NCBI RefSeq assembly: GCF_018614055.1 | Contig: NZ_JAGGPB010000026.1 | Span: 153,729 to 217,728 of the forward strand | Direction: 5' to 3' | DNA: 64,000 nucleotides | Origin: Streptomyces sp. ISL-98 | GTDB taxonomy: Bacteria; Actinomycetota; Actinomycetes; Streptomycetales; Streptomycetaceae | Shown here: positions 43,088-51,388 of the stretch, one piece after another | Layout of the letters: every line of letters starts with the position of its first letter | Position numbering within the stretch: the first letter of the stretch is position 1 | Notes under the pieces: model-generated | Databases searched by the model: none | The model's input: only the letters and a program-made list of their open reading frames with translations | Told to the model about the DNA's origin: nothing | Position numbers and translations under genes: made by a program

Positions 43088-43909
43088 TCAGTGAGCGGCG
43101 GTGGCGGCCGTCCGCCCGTACACCTGCTTGCCGAGCCACTGGCCGCCGTCCAGCGTCAGACACTCACCCGTCAAGTACGACGCCCGCTCACCCAGCAGGA
43201 ACAGCGACGCGTCCGCGATCTCCGCCGGGTCCGCGAAGCGGCCCGCCGGGACCGTCGCGAGCACCTCGGCCCGCGCCTCCTCCGTGGCCCACAGCGCGGC
43301 ACCCGCACCGGCCGTCTCCGTCGGCCCGGGGGCGATGCAGTTCAGGCGGATACCGAGCGGTGCGAGCTCCACCGCGAGCGTGCGGGTCATGGCCAGCACC
43401 CCGCCTTGGCTGCGGCCGAGTGGACCGTACCCGGATGCCCGTGCCAGGCGTACGTCGCGATCACCGAAAGCACTGCCCCCCGTGCCCTGCGCGCGCAGCT
43501 GCCCGGCGACGGCGCGCGTGCAGTAGTACGAGCCGTTGAGCACGATGTCGACGACCGCGCGCCAGCCGTTCGGGCTGATGTCGATGCCCGGCGCGACGAA
43601 GTTCCCGGCCGCATTGTTGACCAGACCGTCCAGTCGGCCGAAACGGTCCACGGCGGCTGCCACCAGTGCGTCGACGGCGGCCGGGTCCCGTACGTCTGTC
43701 GGTACGGCGAGGGCGTGGCCGCCCCCCTTCTCGATCAGGGCGACCGTCTCCTCCAGCTTCTCGGGCGTACGGCCCGCGACGACGACCCGGGCCTCCGCCG
43801 CTCCAAGGGCGAGGGCCACCGCGCGGCCGATGCCGCTGCCGCCGCCGGTCACGAGGTACGTGCGTCCCGCGAACTCGGACTTCTCGTCTTCTCTGATCGC
43901 ACTTGTCAT
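43088..43909 (-). pseudogene. SDR family oxidoreductase with two compensating frameshifts
   Basis: The 273-codon frame begins with a normal Rossmann motif TGGGSGIG (21-28) and NNAAGNF, like 2,4-dienoyl-CoA reductases, but about 25 codons in the centre (43403-43476) are out of frame. In the other frame this segment reads VLSVIATYAWHGHPG and VHSAAAKAG, the expected catalytic region. The switch points coincide with homopolymers: a G6 at 43476-43481 (minus strand) that would fit as G5, and a G4 at 43399-43402 that would fit as G5. The end (GQWLGKQ) is normal. Either two sequencing errors or a real damaged active site; no internal stop results. Last gene of the catabolic operon, overlapping the upstream gene by ATGA. 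Confidence 0.8.
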
Positions 43910-46566
43910 CGGAGCACTCCATGCGCATCGAGGGCGATCGCGCCACCCGGGTGTACCAGCAGGGGATTGACTTCGAGTTCGGACAGCTCCGGATGCTCCG
44001 CGCCTGCCCGTGCCACCGCGCACAGAGCAGCTGCGGCCGCGTCGAGATGTACGGGCGGTGCGCCCCGCCAGCCCGTCAGCAGCGGAGCGTGGCGCAGCGA
44101 CAGGAGCAGTTCGCGGGCGCGTTCGGGGGTGAGGGGTGCTAGCGCGACCGCAGTGTCGGCGAGCAGCTCGGCGTTGACCCCGCCGATGCCGACCACGGCG
44201 ACGGGGCCGAAGGCCGGGTCGCGCCGTACGCCGACGATGAGTTCGACGGCGTACGGGGGCGAGGCCATGGCCTCCACGACGTAGCGCGCGGCGCCGGTGG
44301 CGGACCGCATCCGCGCGAAGGCGGCACGGAGCCCGCCCTCCTCGGCGATGCCGAGCGCGACGTCGCCCACCTCTGTCTTGTGGGCCAGCCCCATGGCTTT
44401 CAGGGCGAGGGGATAGCCGGTGCGGTAGGCCGCCTCCACCGCCTCGTCGGCTGTGGCGACGAACTCGGCCGCCGGGAAGGTGAGTCCGTACGAGGCGAGC
44501 AGTTCGCGCACGGTCTCGTAACCGCCGTCAGGAACGCTGTACGAGGCCTGGCGCGGCGACGCGGCGGGAGCCGCCACGACGGTGGTGTGCAGCCTGGCCG
44601 CTCCGGCGAGGGCGGTCGCTGCCTGCTCGATGCGTTCGTACACGGGGACGGCGTGCGCACGGAGCACCGCGAGGGCGGGGGTGTCGCACGCCATGGTGTG
44701 TACGACGAGGAGCCGCCCGGACTCCCTTGCGGCGTAGGCGAGTTCACTGGCCACCTCGCACTCGCGGTCGGCCTGGGCGGGGTTGGCCGTGGCGTAATCG
44801 CCGAAGTAACCGGTGAGGACGACGGCGTCGGCGTCCCCGCCGAACAGCAGTGCCCGTGCGATACGGGCATAGTTGCCGAGGTCGGCCTCACCGGCCCCCG
44901 CAAGGTCGACGGGGTTTCCGCAGGCGGCGCCCGGCGGCAGGAGCGCGGCGACCGCGCTCGCAGCCCCGGCCGAAAGCCCAGGCACATCAAGCCCACGCGC
45001 CACCAACGCATCAGCGGCGAGGGCCCCTTGCCCTCCGCTGTCCCCGACGGCAGCGACCCGCAGAGCCCACGGCCTGGCGATGCCGACCGCAGGGCCCGAC
45101 GCCCCGGCAAGGACACGCGGGGCGGGAAGCGAAGGGAGCGGATCAGCCACCGCGAGCGGCGCACCGGCTGCCGGGTGTCCGGGGGCTTCGGGGGATGCAC
45201 TGCGGTCTGTCGCCGAGGGGGGCTGGAGGGGCGCCCCGACGGGCAGTGAGCCTCCGGGTGTGAGTCCCCCGATGGCATCGGGGCACTCACCGGGGTCTGC
45301 CGTCGGGCGTGGTTGCAGGGGCGTTCCACCCAGCGGCGGGCCGTCGGCTGCCTGCCCTCCGAAGCCTTCGGGGGGGGGGGGCACACCGCCGTCCGCAGCC
45401 CGGGTTTGCCGGGAAGGTGCCCCGCCGAGCAGCGAGCGGCCTCCGGACGCCGCCTCTGTTCCGTCGGCCGACGGCGCGGGAGTCGCCGCCCCGCGAGCCT
45501 CGGCAGAAACCTGCCCCTGGCCTGCGCCGACAAAGTCGGGGCCGTCGCCCTGGCCGAGCATGTGCCGAACTTCGTTCGCCCCGGCATCGGCGTGGGCCGG
45601 CCCATCGCTCGTGTGCCCACCGATCGCCCCGCCAGAGGCTTCCACGTGCCCGCCCGTCCGCAGCCCCAACGCCCCTACGGGCACAGCCAGTAGACATATC
45701 GCTGTGTCGACGAGTTCGCCCGCCGTGTCGAGCAGCAGTGCCCCGGCCTCGCGGCACACCGCCTCCACCGTCGCGCGTGCGCTGACCAGAGCCCCCGTGT
45801 GCGAGGCCGCCGCACGGTCGGAGGCTTCGCTGGCGCCCACCGTCAGCAGCAGCACCGGCTTGCCCGCCGCGTGGGCCGCGGTCAGTGTGCGGGCCAGGCG
45901 GCGGCCGTCGCGGAAGTCCTCGACGTACGCGGTTACGACCCGCGTCGGGGGGTGGGCGATCAGTGCGTCCAGGGCGTCCGCCGCGTTGATGTCGCGCTGG
46001 TTTCCGAGCGACACGAAGCGCGAGAACCCCTGCCCTGCGCGGGCGAGCAGCCTGCCGATTTCCAGCGCCAGATTGCCGCTCTGCGAGACGAGGCCAACGG
46101 AACCGGCAGGGAAGTCGCCCCAGCTGAGGCGCAGTCCGCTGGTCGTGTCGACGACGCCCATGCAGTTGGGGCCGAGCAGCCGCGCCCCGCCCGCGGTTAT
46201 CAAGGAGGCGAGTTCACGCTCCTCGGCCGCGCTCGTACCGCCCGACGTGATGACCGTGAAGCAGCGTGCCCCCGCCGCGAGACCCTGGACCACGAGGGGG
46301 CGGACCTGCTGCGAAGGTACGGCGATCACCACATGGTCCGGTGGGTCCGGCAGGCCGTCCAGACCGGGCACGAACCGTACGCCGTGCAGTTCGCCGCCGC
46401 GCCGGTTCACCAGGTGGACCGTACGTCGGTCGCGTCCTTCGAGGGCCCCGGCGGCCAGCCAGTACCCCCACTTCTCCGGGTTTCCGGAGGCGCCGACGAC
46501 CGCGACGGACCTGGGATCGAAGAGCGCGTCGAGGGCGGCGCGAACGGTCCGAGAGGTGTGTGTCAC
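43906..46566 (-). CDS. ADP-forming acetate/acyl-CoA synthetase family protein
   Basis: 886 residues. Order: CoA-binding domain (RSVAVVGASGNPEKWGYWL), succinyl-CoA-ligase-like domain with the phospho-His region (QSGNLALEIGRL), a 190-residue low-complexity linker (about 304-497), a second ligase-like domain (GNPVDLAGAGEADL) and an ATP-grasp domain (PLALKAMGLAHKTEVGDVALG). Such enzymes interconvert acyl-CoA plus ADP and acid plus ATP; related lysine-acetyltransferase fusions carry a GNAT domain instead, not seen here. GTG 46566 overlaps the dehydrogenase stop. The linker contains a 12-base G tract. Confidence 0.85.
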   Translation of the reverse strand: MTHTSRTVRAALDALFDPRSVAVVGASGNPEKWGYWLAAGALEGRDRRTVHLVNRRGGELHGVRFVPGLDGLPDPPDHVVIAVPSQQVRPLVVQGLAAGARCFTVITSGGTSAAEERELASLITAGGARLLGPNCMGVVDTTSGLRLSWGDFPAGSVGLVSQSGNLALEIGRLLARAGQGFSRFVSLGNQRDINAADALDALIAHPPTRVVTAYVEDFRDGRRLARTLTAAHAAGKPVLLLTVGASEASDRAAASHTGALVSARATVEAVCREAGALLLDTAGELVDTAICLLAVPVGALGLRTGGHVEASGGAIGGHTSDGPAHADAGANEVRHMLGQGDGPDFVGAGQGQVSAEARGAATPAPSADGTEAASGGRSLLGGAPSRQTRAADGGVPPPPEGFGGQAADGPPLGGTPLQPRPTADPGECPDAIGGLTPGGSLPVGAPLQPPSATDRSASPEAPGHPAAGAPLAVADPLPSLPAPRVLAGASGPAVGIARPWALRVAAVGDSGGQGALAADALVARGLDVPGLSAGAASAVAALLPPGAACGNPVDLAGAGEADLGNYARIARALLFGGDADAVVLTGYFGDYATANPAQADRECEVASELAYAARESGRLLVVHTMACDTPALAVLRAHAVPVYERIEQAATALAGAARLHTTVVAAPAASPRQASYSVPDGGYETVRELLASYGLTFPAAEFVATADEAVEAAYRTGYPLALKAMGLAHKTEVGDVALGIAEEGGLRAAFARMRSATGAARYVVEAMASPPYAVELIVGVRRDPAFGPVAVVGIGGVNAELLADTAVALAPLTPERARELLLSLRHAPLLTGWRGAPPVHLDAAAAALCAVARAGAEHPELSELEVNPLLVHPGGAIALDAHGVLR
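45370..45381. repeat. Homopolymer tract of 12 G inside coding sequence
   Basis: On the minus strand it is C12, exactly four Pro codons (residues 396-399 of the acyl-CoA synthetase). A change by one base would cut off the ATP-grasp half of the protein. Confidence 0.95.
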
Positions 46567-47750
46567 CTGTACCACCCGAACCGCTCCGCGATCACCGGCA
46601 GGTGGTCGGCGACGATCGCATGGGCCGCGGCGCGTGGCGTCGTGCCGTCCGCCTCGGCCCGCGCGAGCATCTGGTCGATCAGGGCGCGCATCGAGCGCCG
46701 GGTGTACGCGAACGCCTCGTCCGCGTCGGCGCCGATGTCGCCGAAGAGGGTCCACCACCACCACGCGTTCGTACCGGAGTTGACGACGACGTCCGGCAGG
46801 ACGGTCACCCCGCGCGCCGCCAGCAGCGCCTCCGCGCCGGGCAGCACCGGCATGTTCGCCGCCTCGACGATCCAGCGGGCGGTGCCGCTGATGTGCTCCT
46901 GGTTGGCTTCGTCAACGGCGTACGAGACGGCCGCCGGAACCAGCACCTCCGCCTCCACGGACAACCAGGCGTCGCCCGGAAGCTCACGGTCGCCGGGGCG
47001 CAGCACACCCCGGTCCACGGCGCCGTACGCGTCGCGCGAGGCGAGCAGCGCTTCGACGTCCAGACCCTCCGGGTTGGCGACCGTACCCAGTACGTCGGCC
47101 ACGGCGACGATCCTCAGCCCGGCGCGGGACAGGAAGCGGGCGGTCGCGCCGCCCATGGTGCCGAGGCCCTGTACGGACACCCGCGTGCCCTCGTACGCGA
47201 CGTCGGCGCGGTCGAGTGCCGCGAGGACCGACTCGGCGACTCCGCAGCCGCCGACCAGCTCGTCGAGGCCGATGCCGTCCACCTCGACGGCGAACGCGTC
47301 GGCGAGCCGCTGCCGCGCCGCCGTCTCGTCGTCGAGCAGCGGATAGACGGCCTGGATGGAGGAGACGAGACCCGCTTCGGCGGCGGCCTTGTCGACAATG
47401 TCCTGGGTCAGGCCGAGGTCTTCGCCGGTGGTCCAGAAGTTCTCGATGTGCGGACGCATGGCGCGCAGGTAGCGCACCAGGATGCCGTACGCCTCGGGGT
47501 CCTGGGGGTCGCAGTCGATGCCGCCCTTGGCGCCGCCGAGCGGGATGTACCGGCCCTCGGCGTTGTAGTGCAGGGCTTCCTTCATCGTCATGCCGCGCGC
47601 CAGGCCGGCGACCTCGTCGAGCGTGCAGCCTTTGCGCATGCGCAGACCGCCGCTGGACACACCGCGCACGAGCCGGTCGACCACCAGAAACCCCTGGCGC
47701 CCTGTCACGTGGTCGGTCCAGCTCAGCGAGATCAAGGGGCTGCTGCTCAT
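46563..47750 (-). CDS. Leu/Glu/Phe/Val-type amino acid dehydrogenase
   Basis: 395 residues. GGAKGGI with the catalytic Lys75, GMTMKEAL with Lys57, and the NAD-binding VQGLGTMGG motif in the C-terminal domain define the Glu/Leu/Phe/Val dehydrogenase family. Length and the absence of an extra N-terminal region fit a small octameric-type enzyme; the specificity (Val/Leu versus other) is not determinable by eye. In this operon it would produce the 2-oxo acid used by the TPP enzyme. ATGA overlap with the TPP enzyme gene; GTGA overlap with the synthetase gene. Confidence 0.87.
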   Translation of the reverse strand: MSSSPLISLSWTDHVTGRQGFLVVDRLVRGVSSGGLRMRKGCTLDEVAGLARGMTMKEALHYNAEGRYIPLGGAKGGIDCDPQDPEAYGILVRYLRAMRPHIENFWTTGEDLGLTQDIVDKAAAEAGLVSSIQAVYPLLDDETAARQRLADAFAVEVDGIGLDELVGGCGVAESVLAALDRADVAYEGTRVSVQGLGTMGGATARFLSRAGLRIVAVADVLGTVANPEGLDVEALLASRDAYGAVDRGVLRPGDRELPGDAWLSVEAEVLVPAAVSYAVDEANQEHISGTARWIVEAANMPVLPGAEALLAARGVTVLPDVVVNSGTNAWWWWTLFGDIGADADEAFAYTRRSMRALIDQMLARAEADGTTPRAAAHAIVADHLPVIAERFGWYR

Positions 47751-50017
47751 GCGGTGGTCTCCTCGGGAACGGTGATGAGGGTGGGGCCGGGGGTGTCCAG
47801 CGCCCGCGCCAGCGCGTCGGCGAGTGCGCCGGGGGACGCGGCGTGCGCGCCCCGGCCGCCGTACGCGCGGCACAGCGCCGGCAGGTCTACCCGCGCCAGG
47901 TCGACGGCGATGGGGGTGTCGCCGCGGGCGTTCATCTCGTCGCGGATCTCGCCGTACCCATCGTTGTCGAACACGACGACGGGGAGCGGCAGTCCGAGCT
48001 GCGCGGCGGTCGCCAGTTCCTGCACGGTGAACTGCAGGCCACCGTCGCCGCTGAGCGCGACGACCTGCCGTTCGGGATACGCCGACTTCGCGCCGATGGC
48101 GGCGGGCAGGGCGTATCCGAGCGTGCCGAAACCGGTCGGGTGGAGATAGCGGCCCCGGGGGCCGACGGGCAGGTGCGGGAGCGCGCCGTAGTAGCAGCAC
48201 TGTGCGCTGTCCGACGTGATGACGGCGTCTTCGTCCAGCACGCCGCGGATCGCGCGCAGATACGGAACCCAGCGCGAGTCCCGCACCGCCGTCTCCGCAT
48301 CCCGCTCACGCCGCAGCGCGCTGACGGCCCACGCGGCGGGCCCGCTGGTGTAGGCGTCCCGGGCACCAAGGGGAGGCACGACGGCTCGGACGGCGAGCGC
48401 AGCGCAGCGGCCTGCCGACTCCTCGGCCCGGCGGGCTGCGGTGAGGCCGTCGTCGCCCCTGGCCCTGCCCGTGCCGCTGGCGCGGAGGGCGCTGTCTGGC
48501 CCAGGCCTCGCGGGGTGGCGTCCGGACGGGTTGTGGTCGGCAGACTCCTCGGCCTGGGTGGCTGCGGTGACGCCGCTGTCACCGGCCTCGGCCGCGCCGT
48601 CGGCCCTGGTCTCGCCGCCAGCGGGGAGGGCGCTGTCGGGTCCCGACCTCCTGGGGTGGCGTCCGGACGGGTCGTGGTCGGCAGACTTCTCCGTCCGGGC
48701 GGCTGCAGTGAGGCCTCTGCCGCTGGCCGTGGCTGTGCTGCTGCCCCTGGCTGTGCCGTCGGCGCTGGCTGTGCCGCTGCCCCCGGCGGTTCCGCTAACC
48801 CTGGCCGTGTCGCTGCCCTCAACCGTCCCGTCGGCCCCGCCCGTCCCGCTGCCCCCGGCCGTGACCGTGCCACCAGCGCCGTCGGCCCCCGGTGCCGCAC
48901 AGTGGCGTTCGGACGCGAGCGGGGTCAGGACCGGGGCGGCCCCGTCCCCGATCGCGGCCCTCGGGTGTAGTTCCGCGAGCGCCTCACGCAGCGCGCCCAG
49001 CGTGGCCCGCGCGTCGCCGACCAGTGCAATGTCGGCGGGCAACGACCCGGCGTACATCTGTGCCGGGTCCAGGTCCACCCGTATCAGCGTCCCGCCGAGC
49101 GTCGGCGGTGGCGACCACAGGTCCGACTCGGCGAGCTCGGTGCCTACGGCCAGGACAGCGTCGCAGTCCGCCAGTGCCTTCTGCACGGACAGGCTGTGCA
49201 GCGAGACGCCGAGCGACAGCCGGTGGGACTCGTCCACGATTCCCTTGCCGTTGGCCGTGGTCACGACGAACGCACCGAGCTCCTCGGCGAGCGCGCGGCA
49301 CTCCGCCGACGCCCGCCGGGCGCCGCCGCCAAGAACCAGCGCGGGCCGACGCGCTGCCACAAGCACCGCGGCGGCCTCCCGGACCGCCCCGGCGCAGGGC
49401 CGCCGGTCGCCGACCGGCGGCGTGAACCGTACGCTGCCCACCCGCTCCGCCGCCTCCAGCAGGTCCAGCGGCACTTCGATGTGCACGGGCCGGGGCCGTT
49501 CGGTGCGAAAGAGCGTGAAGGCCCGCGCGACCGCAACGCCGATCTCCTCGACCGTCGACACCCGGTGGCTGAAGGCGACGACCCCGCGCAGTGCCTCCGT
49601 CTGGCTGCGCATTTCGTGCAGCGTCCCGGTCGGCTGCCGCGGGTGGCGCAGCGGCATGCCCGGCGAGACGATCAGCAGCGGCACGCTGTCCGAGTACGCC
49701 TGGCCGGCCGCCGCCGCGATGTTGAGCAGGGCGGGGCCAGTGGTGGTGACGGCGATGCCGGGGCGACCGGTGACCCGGGCGTACGCATCGGCGGCGTACC
49801 CCGCGCCCTGTTCATGACGTGGTGTCACATGCCCGATGCCGTACGGCCGCAGGTGCCGGTAGATCTCCAGATTGTGCGTGCCGGGGATGCCGAACGCCGT
49901 GCGCGCCCCGTGCACGGCCAGCGCCCTGACCAGGGCTTCGCCGCCGGTCATGGCGGTCTCCGGGCCGTAGCGCCCGTGGGGTGTCACCTGCGGTTGTCCC
50001 ACCTGAGGTAGTCCCAT
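47747..50017 (-). CDS. Thiamine-pyrophosphate-dependent enzyme (acetolactate synthase-like)
   Basis: 756 residues, about 200 more than the family norm. N-terminal Pyr domain with the activating Glu in RHEQGAGYAADAYAR, central domain, and a C-terminal PP domain with GDGGLQFTVQELATAAQ and DNDGYGEI binding thiamine diphosphate and Mg. The excess is a low-complexity linker (about 355-555) with three degenerate repeats, placed before the PP domain. Likely a 2-oxo acid decarboxylase; the AruI-type 5-guanidino-2-oxopentanoate decarboxylase is one candidate from memory, acetolactate synthase another. One base separates it from the acyl-CoA dehydrogenase. Confidence 0.83.
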   Translation of the reverse strand: MGLPQVGQPQVTPHGRYGPETAMTGGEALVRALAVHGARTAFGIPGTHNLEIYRHLRPYGIGHVTPRHEQGAGYAADAYARVTGRPGIAVTTTGPALLNIAAAAGQAYSDSVPLLIVSPGMPLRHPRQPTGTLHEMRSQTEALRGVVAFSHRVSTVEEIGVAVARAFTLFRTERPRPVHIEVPLDLLEAAERVGSVRFTPPVGDRRPCAGAVREAAAVLVAARRPALVLGGGARRASAECRALAEELGAFVVTTANGKGIVDESHRLSLGVSLHSLSVQKALADCDAVLAVGTELAESDLWSPPPTLGGTLIRVDLDPAQMYAGSLPADIALVGDARATLGALREALAELHPRAAIGDGAAPVLTPLASERHCAAPGADGAGGTVTAGGSGTGGADGTVEGSDTARVSGTAGGSGTASADGTARGSSTATASGRGLTAAARTEKSADHDPSGRHPRRSGPDSALPAGGETRADGAAEAGDSGVTAATQAEESADHNPSGRHPARPGPDSALRASGTGRARGDDGLTAARRAEESAGRCAALAVRAVVPPLGARDAYTSGPAAWAVSALRRERDAETAVRDSRWVPYLRAIRGVLDEDAVITSDSAQCCYYGALPHLPVGPRGRYLHPTGFGTLGYALPAAIGAKSAYPERQVVALSGDGGLQFTVQELATAAQLGLPLPVVVFDNDGYGEIRDEMNARGDTPIAVDLARVDLPALCRAYGGRGAHAASPGALADALARALDTPGPTLITVPEETTA
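48414..48711. repeat. Three degenerate repeat units in the TPP-enzyme gene
   Basis: Units begin near 48414 (partial), 48483 and 48624 and share GGGGTGGCGTCCGGACGGG and CTGCGGTGA-type blocks; the two full copies are offset by 141 bp (47 codons). They encode repeats around SADHDPSGRHP. All preserve the frame. Confidence 0.75.
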
Positions 50018-50018
50018 G

Positions 50019-51176
50019 TCATACGCTCCGCGAGATGACCAGGCGCATGATGTCCGAGGTCCCCTCTTCGATCTCGTCGAGCCGGGCGTCGCGCACCCAC
50101 TGCTCGACCGGGTACTCGCGCGAGTAACCCCAGCCGCCCAGCGTCTGGACGGCGGCCCAGGTGCAGTACGCCGCGGTCTCCGAGGCCGTCAGTTTCGCCA
50201 TCGCCGCCTCGGCGGTCGCGTCGAGCCCCGCGTCGAGACGCTTGGCCGCCCGCCAGGTCATCAGCCGGGCCTGCTCGATGCGCGTGCGCATGTCGGCGAG
50301 CCGGAAGGCCACCGTCTGGTGTTCGATGATCGGCTTGCCGAACTGGTGACGGGTCTTCGCGTAATCGCGGGCGTATTCGTACGCCGCCCTGGCGACGCCC
50401 GTCGCGGCCGCGCCCAGCACCGCGCGCGAGATGTCGAACGTACACATGAGTCCGGTGAAGCCCTGGCCCTCGTCCCCGAGGCGGTCGGCCTCCGGCACGA
50501 AGGCGTCCGAGAAGAAGATCTCCCGGCAGACGATGGCGCGCTGGCCCATCTTGCGCATGGGCTCGCCGAAGACGACCCCCGGAGTGTCCTTGCGGAGGAG
50601 AAATGCCGTGACGCCGCGCGAGCGCCGAGCCGGGTCGGTCTTGGCGAAGACGACGTACTGCTCGGCCTCGCCGGCATTGGAGATCCAGGACTTCTGGCCG
50701 TTGAGGAGGTAGCCGCCGGCGGTACGGGTCGCCGTCGTGACGATGGAGGCGGCGTCGGAACCGGATCCGGGTTCGGTGGTCGCCAGGGACGTCATCGGGG
50801 TGCCGGGTCCGGTGAGCGGGGTGAGCCATTCCCGCTTCTGGGCGGAGCTGCCCAGTTCCATCAGGGGGTCGGCGAAGAATCCGTTCGAGCAGAGCAGATT
50901 CCCGATGCCCAGGTCGCCGACGCACAGCTCTTCCTGGACGAGGCACTGGGTGAACACATCGGTGAAGCCGCCGCCTCCGTACTCCTCCGGGAGCATGAAA
51001 CCGGTGATGCCGACCTTGGCGGCTTTGCGCCACAGGTCCAACGGTGTCTCGGTGTCCGCCTCGTCCACGGCGCGCGCCCGCGGCCTGATCTCCTCACGTG
51101 CGAAGGTCCGGGTGAGTTCGACGATGTCGCGCTGCTCCGCGTTGAGCGGAACGAGCTCGGTGGGGAGGTCGGACAT
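50019..51176 (-). CDS. Acyl-CoA dehydrogenase
   Basis: 385 residues, the standard length. FAD-binding motifs TTEPGSGSDAASI and KSWISNAGEAEQYVVFAK in the middle, and the catalytic Glu region ARLDEIEEGTSDIMR at the C terminus. It oxidises acyl-CoA at the alpha-beta position and passes electrons to ETF. First gene of a five-gene minus-strand operon with TPP enzyme, amino-acid dehydrogenase, acyl-CoA synthetase and SDR, consistent with amino-acid or short-chain acyl-CoA breakdown. Two TetR-type palindromes precede its ATG. Confidence 0.93.
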   Translation of the reverse strand: MSDLPTELVPLNAEQRDIVELTRTFAREEIRPRARAVDEADTETPLDLWRKAAKVGITGFMLPEEYGGGGFTDVFTQCLVQEELCVGDLGIGNLLCSNGFFADPLMELGSSAQKREWLTPLTGPGTPMTSLATTEPGSGSDAASIVTTATRTAGGYLLNGQKSWISNAGEAEQYVVFAKTDPARRSRGVTAFLLRKDTPGVVFGEPMRKMGQRAIVCREIFFSDAFVPEADRLGDEGQGFTGLMCTFDISRAVLGAAATGVARAAYEYARDYAKTRHQFGKPIIEHQTVAFRLADMRTRIEQARLMTWRAAKRLDAGLDATAEAAMAKLTASETAAYCTWAAVQTLGGWGYSREYPVEQWVRDARLDEIEEGTSDIMRLVISRSV

Positions 51177-51207
51177 GGGTGCCTCCAGGTACGACGACGA
51201 TGCCTTA

Positions 51208-51281
51208 ACTGAACCGTCGGTCAGTATCTGGACCCGGAAGCGGCCCTGTCAACGAGATCCGTTACTGAACCACGAATCAGT
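51208..51281 (-). promoter_or_regulatory. Two ACTGA-N8-TCAGT operators
   Basis: 18-base palindromes at 51208-51225 and 51264-51281, both ACTGA, eight bases, TCAGT, in the region before the acyl-CoA dehydrogenase start. Such sites are typical for TetR regulators of fatty-acid or amino-acid catabolism. The cognate regulator is not adjacent; the TetR at 39965 has a related half-site but different spacing. Confidence 0.75.
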
Positions 51282-51388
51282 TCAAGCCATGATCCGCCGC
51301 CCGCCGTTCCCAGCCCTGTAACGGTCCCGATCCCGCACTGTCGTACCCGCCGCACATAATGGAAGGACCCTGAGCACCTGGAGGTCCC

